Shown piece after piece: positions 16,353-25,143 of a stretch of DNA of 64,000 bases (positions are counted from its first letter, which is position 1; every line of letters starts with the position of its first letter). Both the position numbers and the translations under genes were made by a program. The notes below the pieces were generated by a model. The model worked only from the letters and a program-made list of their open reading frames with translations. It did no database searches and was not told the origin of the DNA. The stretch covers positions 38,858-102,857 of the forward strand of contig NZ_CAKVAM010000007.1 of assembly GCF_934725225.1 (NCBI RefSeq), written 5' to 3'. The DNA is from an uncultured Treponema sp. GTDB lineage: Bacteria; Spirochaetota; Spirochaetia; Treponematales; Treponemataceae.

Positions 16353-16892
16353 CTATTCTATTATTTCTGCTTCGACTTCAGTTGGAGAATGCTTCCATTC
16401 CCTGAACGCAAAAATTATTCCGGAAATTAAAATCAGAACTCCGGCTGCTCTTACAAGTTTTACGCCAAAGTCGGCAGGAAGCATAAAAAGCAAAACCGCA
16501 ATAAAAATTGAGCAAATGGCTTCTGTTATGAACGGAGCGGAATTTTCAGTGCCGCAAACCAAAATGAATTGTGCAATCGCCGACAAAAGCAAAAACGCAG
16601 CCTGAATATAAAGAAAAATCCGCACAATTTTTTGAATCATGCTGAAAAATGCAAACGGAAGAATTACCGCGAGAATTCCGACTAAAATTCCTGCGACGCT
16701 TTTTATAATTACAGTGCGCTCAAAATAAGGCGAAAGCGAAAATCTTTTCACTTTTAAAATGGAATTGATTCCGTTTACGATTGCGCCGATTCCGATAAGA
16801 ATTACAATTGCCTCAATGCTTGACTTGGGATTTATAACAGCCAAAAGTCCGACAACCGCGCTTAAAATTCCTAAAAAAATTCTTGGATTCAT
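16353..16892 (-). CDS. DUF308 / HdeD-like small membrane protein
   Basis: A 179-residue protein with about six closely packed hydrophobic helices (for example ILSAVVGLLAVINPKSSIEAIVILIGIGAIVNGI) in the three-repeat hairpin layout of DUF308/HdeD proteins. It ends in a charged cytoplasmic tail, TEVEAEIIE. The role in this family is not established beyond acid-stress links for E. coli HdeD. A GGAGAG ribosome site precedes the ATG. Its promoter appears to share a -35 hexamer with the divergent methyltransferase gene (16921-16971). Confidence 0.72.
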   Translation of the reverse strand: MNPRIFLGILSAVVGLLAVINPKSSIEAIVILIGIGAIVNGINSILKVKRFSLSPYFERTVIIKSVAGILVGILAVILPFAFFSMIQKIVRIFLYIQAAFLLLSAIAQFILVCGTENSAPFITEAICSIFIAVLLFMLPADFGVKLVRAAGVLILISGIIFAFREWKHSPTEVEAEIIE

Positions 16893-16920
16893 AATCTCTC
16901 CTAATAAAAATATTATTTAC

Positions 16921-16971
16921 ATTGTATCATATTATTTATAATTTGCAAAATAGCAAAACTGCTTTTATAAT
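16921..16971. promoter_or_regulatory. Divergent promoter pair sharing one palindromic -35 hexamer
   Basis: TTGCAA at 16943-16948 is its own reverse complement. To the right, 17 bp away, is TATAAT (16966-16971), 6 nt before the methyltransferase ATG. To the left, 16 bp away on the minus strand, is TACAAT (16921-16926), upstream of the DUF308 gene. One -35 can serve both directions, so the two RNA polymerases would compete. Confidence 0.65.
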
Positions 16972-16977
16972 AGAAGA

Positions 16978-17715
16978 ATGAAGTTTATTCAGAATCTTGT
17001 TGAATATTACGATGAGCTTTTTAAAGTTTCAGAAGCTCAAAAAAATTTATATACGGAATTGTGCGAAAATTTTAATTCGCCTGTCAGATTCTTGAGAGTT
17101 TTTTGCGGCTCCGGACTTTTTGAAAATTCGCTTTCCAAGCAAGGACACGATGTAACAGGAATCGAAAACTGCGATGAACTTTTGCACACAGCAAATTTAC
17201 GCCGAAGAAATCAGCTGATGTCAATCCGTTTTTTTCAGATGGAAGTTGAGGACATGACGAAATTCTTGGGCAAGAATTTTTACAACGTTGTTTCCATTTT
17301 AAACAGCCGCTTGCTTTTTTTAGGCGGACGGGAAAAAATCCGGCAGTTTTTCTTTGACTGCAAAAAACTCATGTCGCCAGACGGATTTCTTGTAATTCAG
17401 TGCATCAATTTTGAAAACAAAAAAGATGAAACATTTTTTCAGCTTAAATGCCGTGAAAGCATGAGAGCCAAACTTTTTTCTGAAATAATGACTGCGCAAG
17501 ATAATTCCAAGATTTTTTCCATGAATCTTGAAACTGGTAACGGCAAGCTTCTTCCAATCGTAAAAGACATTCCAATTTATCCTTTGCTTCCTTCCGAAAT
17601 AGAAGATTTTGCAGAAGACGCTGGTTTTAAAAGCGCGGAATTTTTTGCCGACTTTGACAAATCCGAATTCACAGGAAACGAAGAAGAATTTATCGTGATT
17701 TTAAAAACAGAATGA
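16978..17715 (+). CDS. Class I SAM-dependent methyltransferase-like protein
   Basis: A 245-residue Rossmann-fold protein. Motif I is degenerate (RVFCGSGLFENSLSKQG instead of DxGxGxG), followed by VTGIENCDELL as motif II with an acidic residue, and FYNVVSILNSRLLFL as the motif IV region. The C-terminal beta strands (DAGFKSAEFFADF) complete the fold. The substrate cannot be predicted. TATAAT ends 6 nt before the ATG, so the transcript probably starts at the start codon. The weak motif I leaves open that it no longer binds SAM. Confidence 0.68.
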   Translation: MKFIQNLVEYYDELFKVSEAQKNLYTELCENFNSPVRFLRVFCGSGLFENSLSKQGHDVTGIENCDELLHTANLRRRNQLMSIRFFQMEVEDMTKFLGKNFYNVVSILNSRLLFLGGREKIRQFFFDCKKLMSPDGFLVIQCINFENKKDETFFQLKCRESMRAKLFSEIMTAQDNSKIFSMNLETGNGKLLPIVKDIPIYPLLPSEIEDFAEDAGFKSAEFFADFDKSEFTGNEEEFIVILKTE

Positions 17716-17767
17716 CATTCCCATTTTAGAGAATGCCATTTATTTTTTGAGAAATGACTGTTAAATT

Positions 17768-18142
17768 TTATTTCTGAAATTTAATTTTAACGTCGTAGCT
17801 TTCAGAAGTCCACTTTGGCTCAATGTGCATATCCAAATCCGCATTGAGAGTAATCGGCTTTGTAAACTTGTACGAGCGTTCTGTTTCTTCACAATCAAAA
17901 GAAATGCTTACACCAGAAGCGCTTGGGAGAATTTCAAAGTTCTCTACATTTGAATCATCAAAAGTGAAAACTGTTTCTCCGCTGGAAGCTTTTGTAAGAA
18001 CAATTCTTCCGTCTGCATTAAAAGTCCAGTTTGCATCCCAGTTTGAATCCTGCCAAGTTCCATGAATATCCTTCAAGTCAAGAGCGAACATTCCCGCAGT
18101 TCCCATAACAAGAGCAGCCGCAATTGCAAAAATTTTTTTCAT
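17768..18142 (-). CDS. Small secreted protein of unknown function
   Basis: A 124-residue protein with a clear signal peptide (MKKIFAIAAALVMGTAGMFA, cleavage near residue 20). The mature part begins DLKDIHGTWQDSNWDANWTFNADGRIVL, a lipocalin-like start with a GTW motif, and is all-beta with alternating polar and hydrophobic residues. It may be a small periplasmic beta-barrel or ligand binder. A GGAGG ribosome site lies 5 nt before the ATG. It precedes the pgsA-like gene's stop by 34 nt but reads as a separate unit. Confidence 0.68.
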   Translation of the reverse strand: MKKIFAIAAALVMGTAGMFALDLKDIHGTWQDSNWDANWTFNADGRIVLTKASSGETVFTFDDSNVENFEILPSASGVSISFDCEETERSYKFTKPITLNADLDMHIEPKWTSESYDVKIKFQK

Positions 18143-18176
18143 ATTTCCTCCTACAATAAAAAAATATTTGTAAAAT

Positions 18177-18785
18177 TTACATTGCCTTTTTCAGTATGCT
18201 TCCAAAATTTTTTAAGTAATCTATAAACGAAACATAAGCCAAAATTACGCACACGGCAAAAAATGCCTGGCCTACATGAAGCAAAAGTTTCATGTCTAAG
18301 TTCCAAATTGAAGCAAGTTCTGTGCGAATCAACGCTTCTTGTATCAAAGCCACAAAGCACGAAGCCACATAAAATACAGTTTTAATTTTTCCGCCTTTTC
18401 TTGCCGCAATTGCAGTTCCTTGTTTTGCTGCGACCATTCTTAAAAAGTTCTGGCTGAATTCACGGTAAAGAATCAGAACATAGCAAACGACCGGCATATA
18501 TCCAGAAAAAACAAAGCAGGTGAACATTGAAAGATGAAGAAAAACATCGGCAAAAGGATCGAACATTTTTCCAAAGTCGCTCACATCGTTCAGCTTGCGC
18601 GCAAAGTGTCCGTCAAAATAATCCGTGAGTTCCGCAAAAGCAAGAACAGGAATCGCAATGCAAACCGAAGCGATGGCGGCAGGACTTCCGTTTTCAAGTC
18701 CAAACCAGCGTGGAATGTTGTATATTATAAAAATTATCGGCGCTAAAATAATTCTGGAAAGTGTGAATTTATTTGAAATTCTCAT
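18177..18785 (-). CDS. pgsA: CDP-alcohol phosphatidyltransferase (PgsA-like)
   Basis: A 202-residue membrane protein, probably CDP-diacylglycerol-glycerol-3-phosphate phosphatidyltransferase, which makes phosphatidylglycerol phosphate at the inner membrane. The full catalytic motif D-x2-DG-x2-AR-x8-G-x3-D-x3-D is present as DYFDGHFARKLND...GKMFDPFAD. About six hydrophobic helices follow. The open frame extends about 110 codons further upstream, but that part has no family similarity. The ATG at 18785 fits the usual length and lies 9 nt after TATAAT (18795-18800) with TTGCTA 17 bp away. Other CDP-alcohol transferases (PssA, cardiolipin synthase) are possible. Confidence 0.8.
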   Translation of the reverse strand: MRISNKFTLSRIILAPIIFIIYNIPRWFGLENGSPAAIASVCIAIPVLAFAELTDYFDGHFARKLNDVSDFGKMFDPFADVFLHLSMFTCFVFSGYMPVVCYVLILYREFSQNFLRMVAAKQGTAIAARKGGKIKTVFYVASCFVALIQEALIRTELASIWNLDMKLLLHVGQAFFAVCVILAYVSFIDYLKNFGSILKKAM

Positions 18786-18904
18786 AATAAATTTATTATA
18801 GAAGATTTTTGCTGTTTTAGCAATAAATGTATTTTTCATGCTGAAAATCTGCGCCGTTTTTCGGTAATGACTTTTTGGCTGATTTTGAATATAGTAGGAA
18901 AAAT

Positions 18905-20254
18905 ATGGCGAAAAAATCTGTTGTTTACAAATGCTCAAAGTGCGGCTACACGCAACCTGCCTGGCTTGGAAGATGTCCTGAATGCGGCGAATGGAATTCC
19001 CTTGAAGAATGTATTTTGGATTCAAATGCTCCAAAGTCGTCTTTAAAATCTGACGGAACAGTTTTAAAAGCAAAGCCAGTTCCAATGCAAAAAGTTTCGC
19101 AGCAAAATAATTCACGGATTTCAACTGGCAACGAGGAATTTGACCGAGTGCTTGGCGGCGGAGCTACAAAACGCAGCGCAATTCTTGTCGGCGGCGAACC
19201 CGGAATCGGAAAGTCAACACTCCTTTTGCAGGCGGCGGCAAGTCTTCTTCCCAAAGGAAAAATTCTTTACGTCAGCGGAGAAGAATCAGCAGGACAAATA
19301 AAAAGCCGCGCAAACCGCTTGAACCTTGAAGCTGGCTCTTTGGAAATTCTATGCACAATGCGCCTTGAAGACATTCTTGATGCGCTTGACTCGCTGAATC
19401 CTCTGGTCGTCATTGTGGATTCGATTCAGACTGTTTATTCCGTGGAAGCAGGACTTGTGCCGGGAACTATAACGCAGCTGAAATATTGCAGCAACGAACT
19501 GATTGGCTGGGTAAAAGAAAGAGACAGCGTTTTGTTTATGACCGCTCATGTTACAAAGGACGGAAACATTGCCGGGCCAAAAAGCCTTGAGCACATGGTT
19601 GACACAGTTTTGTCTTTTGAACGGACGAACGATGAAGTTAGATTTCTGCGTGCGCAAAAAAACAGATTTGGTTCTGTTGATGAGCTTGGACTTTTTGAAA
19701 TGGATGAAAAAGGCCTCAAGTGCGTTGCAGATCCAAGTTCGCTTTTTATAACCCGAAGAAAAAAAGAAACTCCGGCTGGAATTGCCTGCGCCAGTGTTTT
19801 TGAAGGAAGCCGAGTTTTCATTGTTGAAATTCAGGCGTTGACTGTTCCGGCAAAGGCGGCTGTAAACCGTGTTTATTCAGAAAAAATCGATTCTGCGAGA
19901 GTGAGCAGAGTTGCCGCGGTTCTTGAAAAAAGGATTGGGATAAAATTCAGCGATCAGGATATTTATATAAATGTTGCCGGCGGAATAAGACTTTCAGAAA
20001 GCGCGATTGACGGAGCTTTGGCGGCAGCACTTTATTCAGCAAGAACAGACATTTCGCTCCCGGAAAAAACTGCGATTGTGGGAGAAATAAGCCTTGCCGG
20101 TGAAATCCGCCCTGTTACAAAACAAAAGCAAAGAATAAAAGCTGCGCGTGATCTTGGTTTTCAGAAATTTATTGTTCCTGAATCCGAAGCCGGAGCAACT
20201 CAAGTAGAAACTATAAAAGACCTTATAAAATGCCTTTTTGCGGAAAGTAAATAG
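18905..20254 (+). CDS. radA: DNA repair protein RadA (Sms)
   Basis: A 449-residue RadA. N-terminal zinc finger CSKCGYTQPAWLGRCPECGEW, RecA-like ATPase with Walker A GGEPGIGKST, the diagnostic KNRFGSVDELGLF motif, and a C-terminal Lon-like domain (GGIRLSESAIDGALAAAL). RadA is a hexameric branch-migration helicase in recombination and repair. The open frame starts 30 nt upstream, but the ATG at 18905 follows AGGA and matches the family start MAKKS. A TATAGT lies at 18890-18895. Confidence 0.94.
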   Translation: MAKKSVVYKCSKCGYTQPAWLGRCPECGEWNSLEECILDSNAPKSSLKSDGTVLKAKPVPMQKVSQQNNSRISTGNEEFDRVLGGGATKRSAILVGGEPGIGKSTLLLQAAASLLPKGKILYVSGEESAGQIKSRANRLNLEAGSLEILCTMRLEDILDALDSLNPLVVIVDSIQTVYSVEAGLVPGTITQLKYCSNELIGWVKERDSVLFMTAHVTKDGNIAGPKSLEHMVDTVLSFERTNDEVRFLRAQKNRFGSVDELGLFEMDEKGLKCVADPSSLFITRRKKETPAGIACASVFEGSRVFIVEIQALTVPAKAAVNRVYSEKIDSARVSRVAAVLEKRIGIKFSDQDIYINVAGGIRLSESAIDGALAAALYSARTDISLPEKTAIVGEISLAGEIRPVTKQKQRIKAARDLGFQKFIVPESEAGATQVETIKDLIKCLFAESK

Positions 20255-20308
20255 CCCGAATTTCGAGTCTTAGAGAAGTTTGGGCTAAATAAAAGAATTT
20301 TCCTTGAG

Positions 20309-20418
20309 TAAATACGTTATTTTCCATTGGCAAATAGCTTATTTACCTTAGGAAAATAGTCTATTTACCACAGGTAAATATATTGTTTACCTAGGGTAAA
20401 TAGACTGTTTGCCTGTAA
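20309..20418. repeat. Tandem array of five 22-bp imperfect palindromes (second array)
   Basis: Units begin at 20309, 20331, 20353, 20375 and 20397, contiguous and 22 bp each. The pattern is TAAATA, 3-4 variable bases, TATTTACC, 3-4 bases, GG. Read across junctions, TATTTACC and GGTAAATA form arms around 3 bp. Individual units differ in arms and centres yet keep partial symmetry. It lies between the convergent radA and pheS genes, so a promoter role is unlikely. Length and count match the array at 6162-6271. Confidence 0.75.
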
Positions 20419-20477
20419 AAAATGCTTTTTTTGATTTATTTTTTTTACCTACTTGCTAGTTCCTTAGGCTATATAAT

Positions 20478-20508
20478 AAAAAATCCTTCAGTTTTGCCTG
20501 AAGGATTA
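20478..20508 (-). terminator. Terminator of pheS
   Basis: A perfect 10-bp stem (20483-20492 with 20499-20508) with a 6-nt loop is followed on the minus strand by seven T. It starts 17 nt after the pheS stop. Confidence 0.9.
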
Positions 20509-20525
20509 CTTTGCAATTATTAAAA

Positions 20526-22097
20526 CTAGAACTTTGCTTTTCTAAGTCTTACTTTTTCTATGTCTTCGCAGAAAAGCTCGCGCAAATCGTTAAGTCCCAA
20601 AGCCATCAAAGCCATTCGGTCAATTCCGATTCCCCAAGCAAGAACAGGAACATCAACGCCCATTGCCTTTGTAACTTCCGGTCTGAAAATTCCCGAACCG
20701 CCAAGCTCAAACCAGCCAAGTTTCGGATGCTTTATGTGAACTTCAATTGAAGGCTCTGTGAACGGGAAATAGCCCGGCACATATTTTACATCTGTTGCGC
20801 CTGCAATTTCCACCGCGAACATTTCAAGGAATCCAAGAAGTGTCTTTAAATTTACTTCTTCTCCAAGAACAATTCCTTCTGTCTGGTAAAAGTCGCTCAA
20901 ATGAGTTGCGTCAACTTTATCATAGCGGAAACATCTTGCAATTCCAAAATACTTTCCAGGAACTTCTGCCTTGTGAAGCTGATGCGCAGAAAGAACTGTT
21001 CCCTGGCTTCTCATAATCAGGCGGCGTGTAAATTCGTTGTCGAAGTTGTAGTTCCAGCCGCGGCTTCCTGTGTTTCCACCGTTTCTGTGGACTGCCGCAA
21101 CATTTGAAAGATACGGCTCTTCAATTGATTTTGCGTGCGTCGGATATTTCAATCTGTAAACATCGTGAATATCGCGCGCCGCATGGAACTGAGGCATAAA
21201 CAAAGCGTCTCCGTTCCAGAATTCAGTTTCTACAAGCGGACCGTCAAATTCCTGAAATCCGAGCGAGCAAAGTTTGTCCTTTACTGACTCCAAAAACTGA
21301 ACATAAGGATTTGTGCGCCCCGGAATTATTCGTGCCGGCGGAATTGAAATATTGTATCCGCGGAAAGTTCCTTTTTTCCATTCACCTGAAGCAAGCATTG
21401 ACGGAGTTATTTCTCCAATTTCATTTCCTGTGATTCCTGAATTTCTAAGAGCATCAGCCACGCCTTTAAATGCTTCTGTAAGTTTATAAATTACAGTTTC
21501 GCGTTCAATTGTTTTAAATGGTGTTTCTGAAATTCCGCGTTTTTTTGTAAGTCCGCCCATTATTTCAATTTCGGACTTTGTAAGATTTGCGGCATCAAGC
21601 TGGCAGTTTTCCGCTTCGGAAGCTTTTTTTATAAGTGATTTTGCAACTGCGAATCTTTCTGGAATCGGCGCGCCTGTGTATTCAGCTTTTTTTTCTGCAT
21701 TCATGGCAAGAACATTGTCCTTGCTAAGTGAACCGAATGCCGAGCCAACATCTTTGTTTTCAATTCCAAGGGCAGTTGCAATTTCCGGCAGACGCTTTGG
21801 ACCGTTTTCCTTCAAATAAGAAACGATTCTTTCTTCTGCAAAACCGTCTTTAAAAATCTTGCGGCCAAAATCTGTAAGCTCAAAATATGTGTGCGGAGTT
21901 CGGGAAGTTTCTGCCAAAAGTTTTTTTCCGGCAAGCCAGCTGAACGCCTGATTTGCGTGGCCTTCCTTGTATCCCAATTCAGTCTGAAGCCTTGTTGAAG
22001 TAAGCTCGTCTTTTAAGCTGTAGTGAAGAAGAACTTTTGTTTCAAGCGGATGAAGATTTTTAATTAAAGTTTTTAAGTCTGCCAATTTTATATGCAC
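20526..22097 (-). CDS. pheS: Phenylalanine-tRNA ligase alpha subunit, archaeal/eukaryotic type
   Basis: A 523-residue class II synthetase subunit. An N-terminal part of about 220 residues has winged-helix DNA-binding-like repeats (LETKVLLHYSL, then LPEIATALGIENKDVGSAFGSL), typical of archaeal and eukaryotic PheS but not most bacteria. The catalytic core has GPLVETEFWN, FHAARDIHDVY, and motif 3 as AWGIGIDRMALM. Spirochaetes are known to have this PheS type. No ATG fits: a GTG at 22097 after GCCGGA is preferred over a TTG at 22130. The pheT partner is not adjacent in the window. Confidence 0.9.
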   Translation of the reverse strand: MHIKLADLKTLIKNLHPLETKVLLHYSLKDELTSTRLQTELGYKEGHANQAFSWLAGKKLLAETSRTPHTYFELTDFGRKIFKDGFAEERIVSYLKENGPKRLPEIATALGIENKDVGSAFGSLSKDNVLAMNAEKKAEYTGAPIPERFAVAKSLIKKASEAENCQLDAANLTKSEIEIMGGLTKKRGISETPFKTIERETVIYKLTEAFKGVADALRNSGITGNEIGEITPSMLASGEWKKGTFRGYNISIPPARIIPGRTNPYVQFLESVKDKLCSLGFQEFDGPLVETEFWNGDALFMPQFHAARDIHDVYRLKYPTHAKSIEEPYLSNVAAVHRNGGNTGSRGWNYNFDNEFTRRLIMRSQGTVLSAHQLHKAEVPGKYFGIARCFRYDKVDATHLSDFYQTEGIVLGEEVNLKTLLGFLEMFAVEIAGATDVKYVPGYFPFTEPSIEVHIKHPKLGWFELGGSGIFRPEVTKAMGVDVPVLAWGIGIDRMALMALGLNDLRELFCEDIEKVRLRKAKF

Positions 22098-22187
22098 CAA
22101 AAAATTCCGGCTGCAAAACCTGTACTGCAAACCGGAGCAAAATGAAAATCACCTAACAGGCAAGTGAAAATAACTGTTCAGCAAAAA

Positions 22188-22622
22188 TTATTTTGTAAAG
22201 ATAACTTTTGAAGTGTATGTTGCCATTCTTACGCCTTTGTCATCTTTGAAATATTTTTTTCTGTCTTTCTGCGCGTAAGTATAATGCTTGAACTGATTCT
22301 GCACGGCAAAATCTTCATAAACTGCAATTGCAACATTCATTGCTTCGCCCAAATCAAAGCTGGACTGCATACAAGTATAAGTGAAAATAACTTCGCCAGT
22401 GAGCGGAGTAAATTCAAGCTGGAGAGTTACACTTTTAGCTTTTGGATGCAAGCTAGAATATTTGTCTTCTATAGGAAGAATTTTTGTTTTTGTATCCGCA
22501 TAGCTGTTTGCGGCTTCCAATGGATCTAAAGCCATTTTAGTTTCTAATGATTCTTCCTCTTGTGCAAAAACTGTTCCTGCTGCAAGCATAATTGCTGTTG
22601 CCAATATAAATATCTTTTTCAT
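22188..22622 (-). CDS. Small secreted protein of unknown function
   Basis: A 144-residue protein with a signal peptide MKKIFILATAIMLAAGTVFA (about 20 residues). The acidic mature part holds VTLQLEFTPLTGEVIFTYTC and a basic tail with KDRKKYF. The open frame starts 9 codons upstream, but an AGGAGGT site 5 nt before the ATG at 22622 fixes the start. It lies 23 nt after the stop of another secreted protein, so they form an operon with the rhomboid gene. No family is recognised. Confidence 0.68.
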   Translation of the reverse strand: MKKIFILATAIMLAAGTVFAQEEESLETKMALDPLEAANSYADTKTKILPIEDKYSSLHPKAKSVTLQLEFTPLTGEVIFTYTCMQSSFDLGEAMNVAIAVYEDFAVQNQFKHYTYAQKDRKKYFKDDKGVRMATYTSKVIFTK

Positions 22623-22645
22623 GCGATACCTCCTTTCAAGTAGCG

Positions 22646-23374
22646 TCAATAGTAAGTATACGGAACTATTCTATCAGTTTCCAAGAAAAAATCAAGGTCA
22701 ACTTCATAGCGTCCGTTTTTTATGAAAATTCTTGGGTCGCGGATTAAAAGCAAAGTCCCGGAAATTTCCTTGGGCTTGTTTTTTTCCATTGTGCGCCAAT
22801 ATTCTCTTACTGCATTTTTCGCCGCATTGCTGCACGCCTGCTTTATTCCTTCAAATCCGTCTTGAACCGAAGCTGAACCGCAGCCTTTTACTTTTGGGTG
22901 AATTATAGAAGTCCATCTTTTGTATTCGAGTTGCTGGGCTGAAGTTCTGTCGCAGTAAACCCAGCTTAAAAGTTTTCCGTCTTTGGGAACTGGATTGTGA
23001 TATTCAAGGCGATTTATAGAAGAATCAAATTTTCTGACTTCGGAAAATTCCCAGTATTCCTGAACTCCGCGTTTTTTGTCATAAGGCGTGTAGTCAAAAT
23101 TCCAGCCGTACAAAAGTCCTTCCATTAAAAAAGGCGCAACTTGCTTTGTCCTCTCAATTGCAAATCCGTAAAGTTTTTCAAAGTCGGATTTTTCTTCCTG
23201 CTTGGAAAATTTTTGCTCCTGAACTGAATTTTCTTCTTCAAATTTTCCGGGGAAAGAATCCAGTTCCGCCCAAACCTGAATTCTAATCTGCTCATTCTGC
23301 AGCGGAGCCTGGCAAAAAATATTCAAGCTGAATAAAAACAGAACGCAAAAAAAAAGCGGCTTTTTTATCTCCAT
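22646..23374 (-). CDS. Secreted protein of unknown function
   Basis: A 242-residue protein with a signal peptide (MEIKKPLFFCVLFLFSLNIFC; C at residue 21 could be a lipoprotein cysteine). A Glu/Lys-rich stretch follows, then a mixed domain with KVKGCGSASVQDGF. The ATG at 23374 after GGAAAG is preferred; another at 23386 is possible. It overlaps the end of the rhomboid gene by 10 nt, so the two are translationally coupled. Function is unknown. Confidence 0.62.
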   Translation of the reverse strand: MEIKKPLFFCVLFLFSLNIFCQAPLQNEQIRIQVWAELDSFPGKFEEENSVQEQKFSKQEEKSDFEKLYGFAIERTKQVAPFLMEGLLYGWNFDYTPYDKKRGVQEYWEFSEVRKFDSSINRLEYHNPVPKDGKLLSWVYCDRTSAQQLEYKRWTSIIHPKVKGCGSASVQDGFEGIKQACSNAAKNAVREYWRTMEKNKPKEISGTLLLIRDPRIFIKNGRYEVDLDFFLETDRIVPYTYY

Positions 23375-23988
23375 GCGTCTTTCCATACTTTTAAAGGATG
23401 AATTCCCATTCTTGCAATAAAGTAAATCCAAGCGACAGCGAATCCTGCCAAATGCGCAAGATGTGCAATTCCTGAACCGCCTGAAATTTGGCTTATAATT
23501 TCAATCAGCGCATAAACAAAAACAAGTAGCGGTGCAGCCACTGGAATTATTCCCCAAATATAAATCACATTCCGCGGAAAAATAACGGCATAGGCAAAAA
23601 GCAGCGCGTAAACAGCTCCGCTCGCGCCCACAAGAAGAACAGTGATTCCAAGAAGACGGTACAAAACCGTAGAAATAATTCCGTCAAGAATTCCGCACAA
23701 AAAATAAAAAAGCAGAAATTCCTTAGAGCCAACCGCACGTTCAACGGAAATTCCAAAGAAAAACAAAGCCAGCATATTAAAAAGAATGTGGCTCCAGCCT
23801 GAATGCACAAAAAGATAAGTAAGCGGCTGCCAATAATAATGAAGCAAAATTCCAAAATACGACATTCCAAGATAAACTTGAAGCCGCGGAAAAATCATTG
23901 TCAAGAAAAAAACAATCAGATTTAAAGCAATTATTATAGAGGTTGCGTTAAAAAAAGTGTAGCGGAAAGGTTTGCGGATTATGTTCAT
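23365..23988 (-). CDS. Rhomboid-family intramembrane serine protease
   Basis: A 207-residue protein with six helices. It has the catalytic GASGA serine motif in helix 4 (VGASGAVYALLFAYAV) and the catalytic His in HLAHLAGFAVAW in helix 6, with a preceding HILFNMLALFFFG. These cleave membrane-protein segments within the bilayer. It starts ATGA-overlapping the stop of the GGDEF gene (4 nt). Substrates cannot be told; two secreted proteins are encoded next. Confidence 0.87.
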   Translation of the reverse strand: MNIIRKPFRYTFFNATSIIIALNLIVFFLTMIFPRLQVYLGMSYFGILLHYYWQPLTYLFVHSGWSHILFNMLALFFFGISVERAVGSKEFLLFYFLCGILDGIISTVLYRLLGITVLLVGASGAVYALLFAYAVIFPRNVIYIWGIIPVAAPLLVFVYALIEIISQISGGSGIAHLAHLAGFAVAWIYFIARMGIHPLKVWKDAWR

Positions 23989-25142
23989 GAATTTGTTTTT
24001 TCTAAAATGGATTCTGTTTCTTTTGCGGAATTTTCATTTTGAGAAGAAGGATCAAAAACTGTAACTCTGTTTCTTCCAGTTCTTTTAGAAACGTAAAGAG
24101 CTTTGTCTGCCTGGTCCACTAAAACTTTTGCAGAGCGCACAGGATTTGTTTCCACATTGAAAACAGAAATTCCGCCGGAAATTGTAATCTGCATATTGTG
24201 GCCTTCATAGAAAACTGTTGTCTGCTCAATCCGTTTTCTTATGCGTTCTGCAACAAGCATCGCCTCATCTTTTCCGGCATTGCACAAAAGAACTGTAAAT
24301 TCTTCTCCGCCGTATCTTGAAGCAAGGTCTCCTTCCCTGATGCTGTCGCTTATAATTTCCGCAACTTTTTTTAGAACATAATCTCCGCAGGCGTGTCCGT
24401 AAGTGTCGTTGAACTTCTTAAAGAAATCGATGTCGAACATTATAACGCTTAGTGTCTGCTCGTTCGAAAAGGCTGAATCAAGCTTGTCTTCAAGAATATT
24501 ATAAAAGTAAAATTTAAGTCGAAGCTTTGTCATCATGTCAGTTGTGGACTGGTCAATCAAAGACGCATTATGAACCGCAACCGAAGCAAGAGAAGCAATT
24601 GTTTGAATTTCGTTTCGCTCATAAGTTGTGTAGTCGGCGGAAAGATTTTCCACGAAAATCCGCTCGCCCATAACAAGAATTCCGTTCAAGTGATTTTTCA
24701 GCATAAGCGGAACTATCAGCGACGGATTCAGCGACTCTATAACTTTTATTTCTTGAGATTCCGGGAATTTTTCAGAAAGCTCGCGCAAGTCAAAAACGGC
24801 TGAAGAGCTGGACAAAAATTCAATTAGCGGAGAATCTATGCTGATTTTGTATTCGATTGTCGGGTCTATTGCGATTCCCGAATAATTTTCTGAAAGCTTA
24901 AAATATTCGCTGCCGAATTCTTCTGAAATAAAAAGCCCAGCTCCTGTAACGCGCATCTGAGCCATCGCCACATAAAGAATCGATTCAATGAGCGGAGAAA
25001 ATTCGATTGTTGAACAAAATGACTTTGAAATTTCAAGCATCTGCTGTAAATCGTAAATATGCTTTTCAAACTCGGCAATGACTTGTTTTTCTTTTGCCGC
25101 TGGAGTTTGAGTCTTTGCAGAAACCGCTTTCTTTTTAGCCAT
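23985..25142 (-). CDS. GAF-GGDEF diguanylate cyclase
   Basis: A 385-residue protein with an N-terminal coiled coil, a GAF-like sensor at about residues 35-200 and a GGDEF domain at about 205-370. The active-site is RYGGEEF, a catalytically competent variant. Five residues upstream lies REGD, an RxxD inhibitory site, so c-di-GMP feedback is likely. No transmembrane helix is seen. A PilZ-domain protein at 61750-62652 may be one receptor. It follows the 25144-26724 gene by 1 nt (stop to start), so they are one operon. Confidence 0.9.
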   Translation of the reverse strand: MAKKKAVSAKTQTPAAKEKQVIAEFEKHIYDLQQMLEISKSFCSTIEFSPLIESILYVAMAQMRVTGAGLFISEEFGSEYFKLSENYSGIAIDPTIEYKISIDSPLIEFLSSSSAVFDLRELSEKFPESQEIKVIESLNPSLIVPLMLKNHLNGILVMGERIFVENLSADYTTYERNEIQTIASLASVAVHNASLIDQSTTDMMTKLRLKFYFYNILEDKLDSAFSNEQTLSVIMFDIDFFKKFNDTYGHACGDYVLKKVAEIISDSIREGDLASRYGGEEFTVLLCNAGKDEAMLVAERIRKRIEQTTVFYEGHNMQITISGGISVFNVETNPVRSAKVLVDQADKALYVSKRTGRNRVTVFDPSSQNENSAKETESILEKTNS

Positions 25143-25143
25143 T

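Noticed and set aside
18786..19124. An N-terminal extension of about 110 codons on the pgsA-like gene
   Set aside because: It has no family similarity and overlaps the radA promoter and start; the promoter and family length place the start at 18785.
22098..22187. A T-box or other riboswitch upstream of pheS
   Set aside because: No T-box sequence, anti-terminator or specifier loop was found in the 90 nt between the genes.
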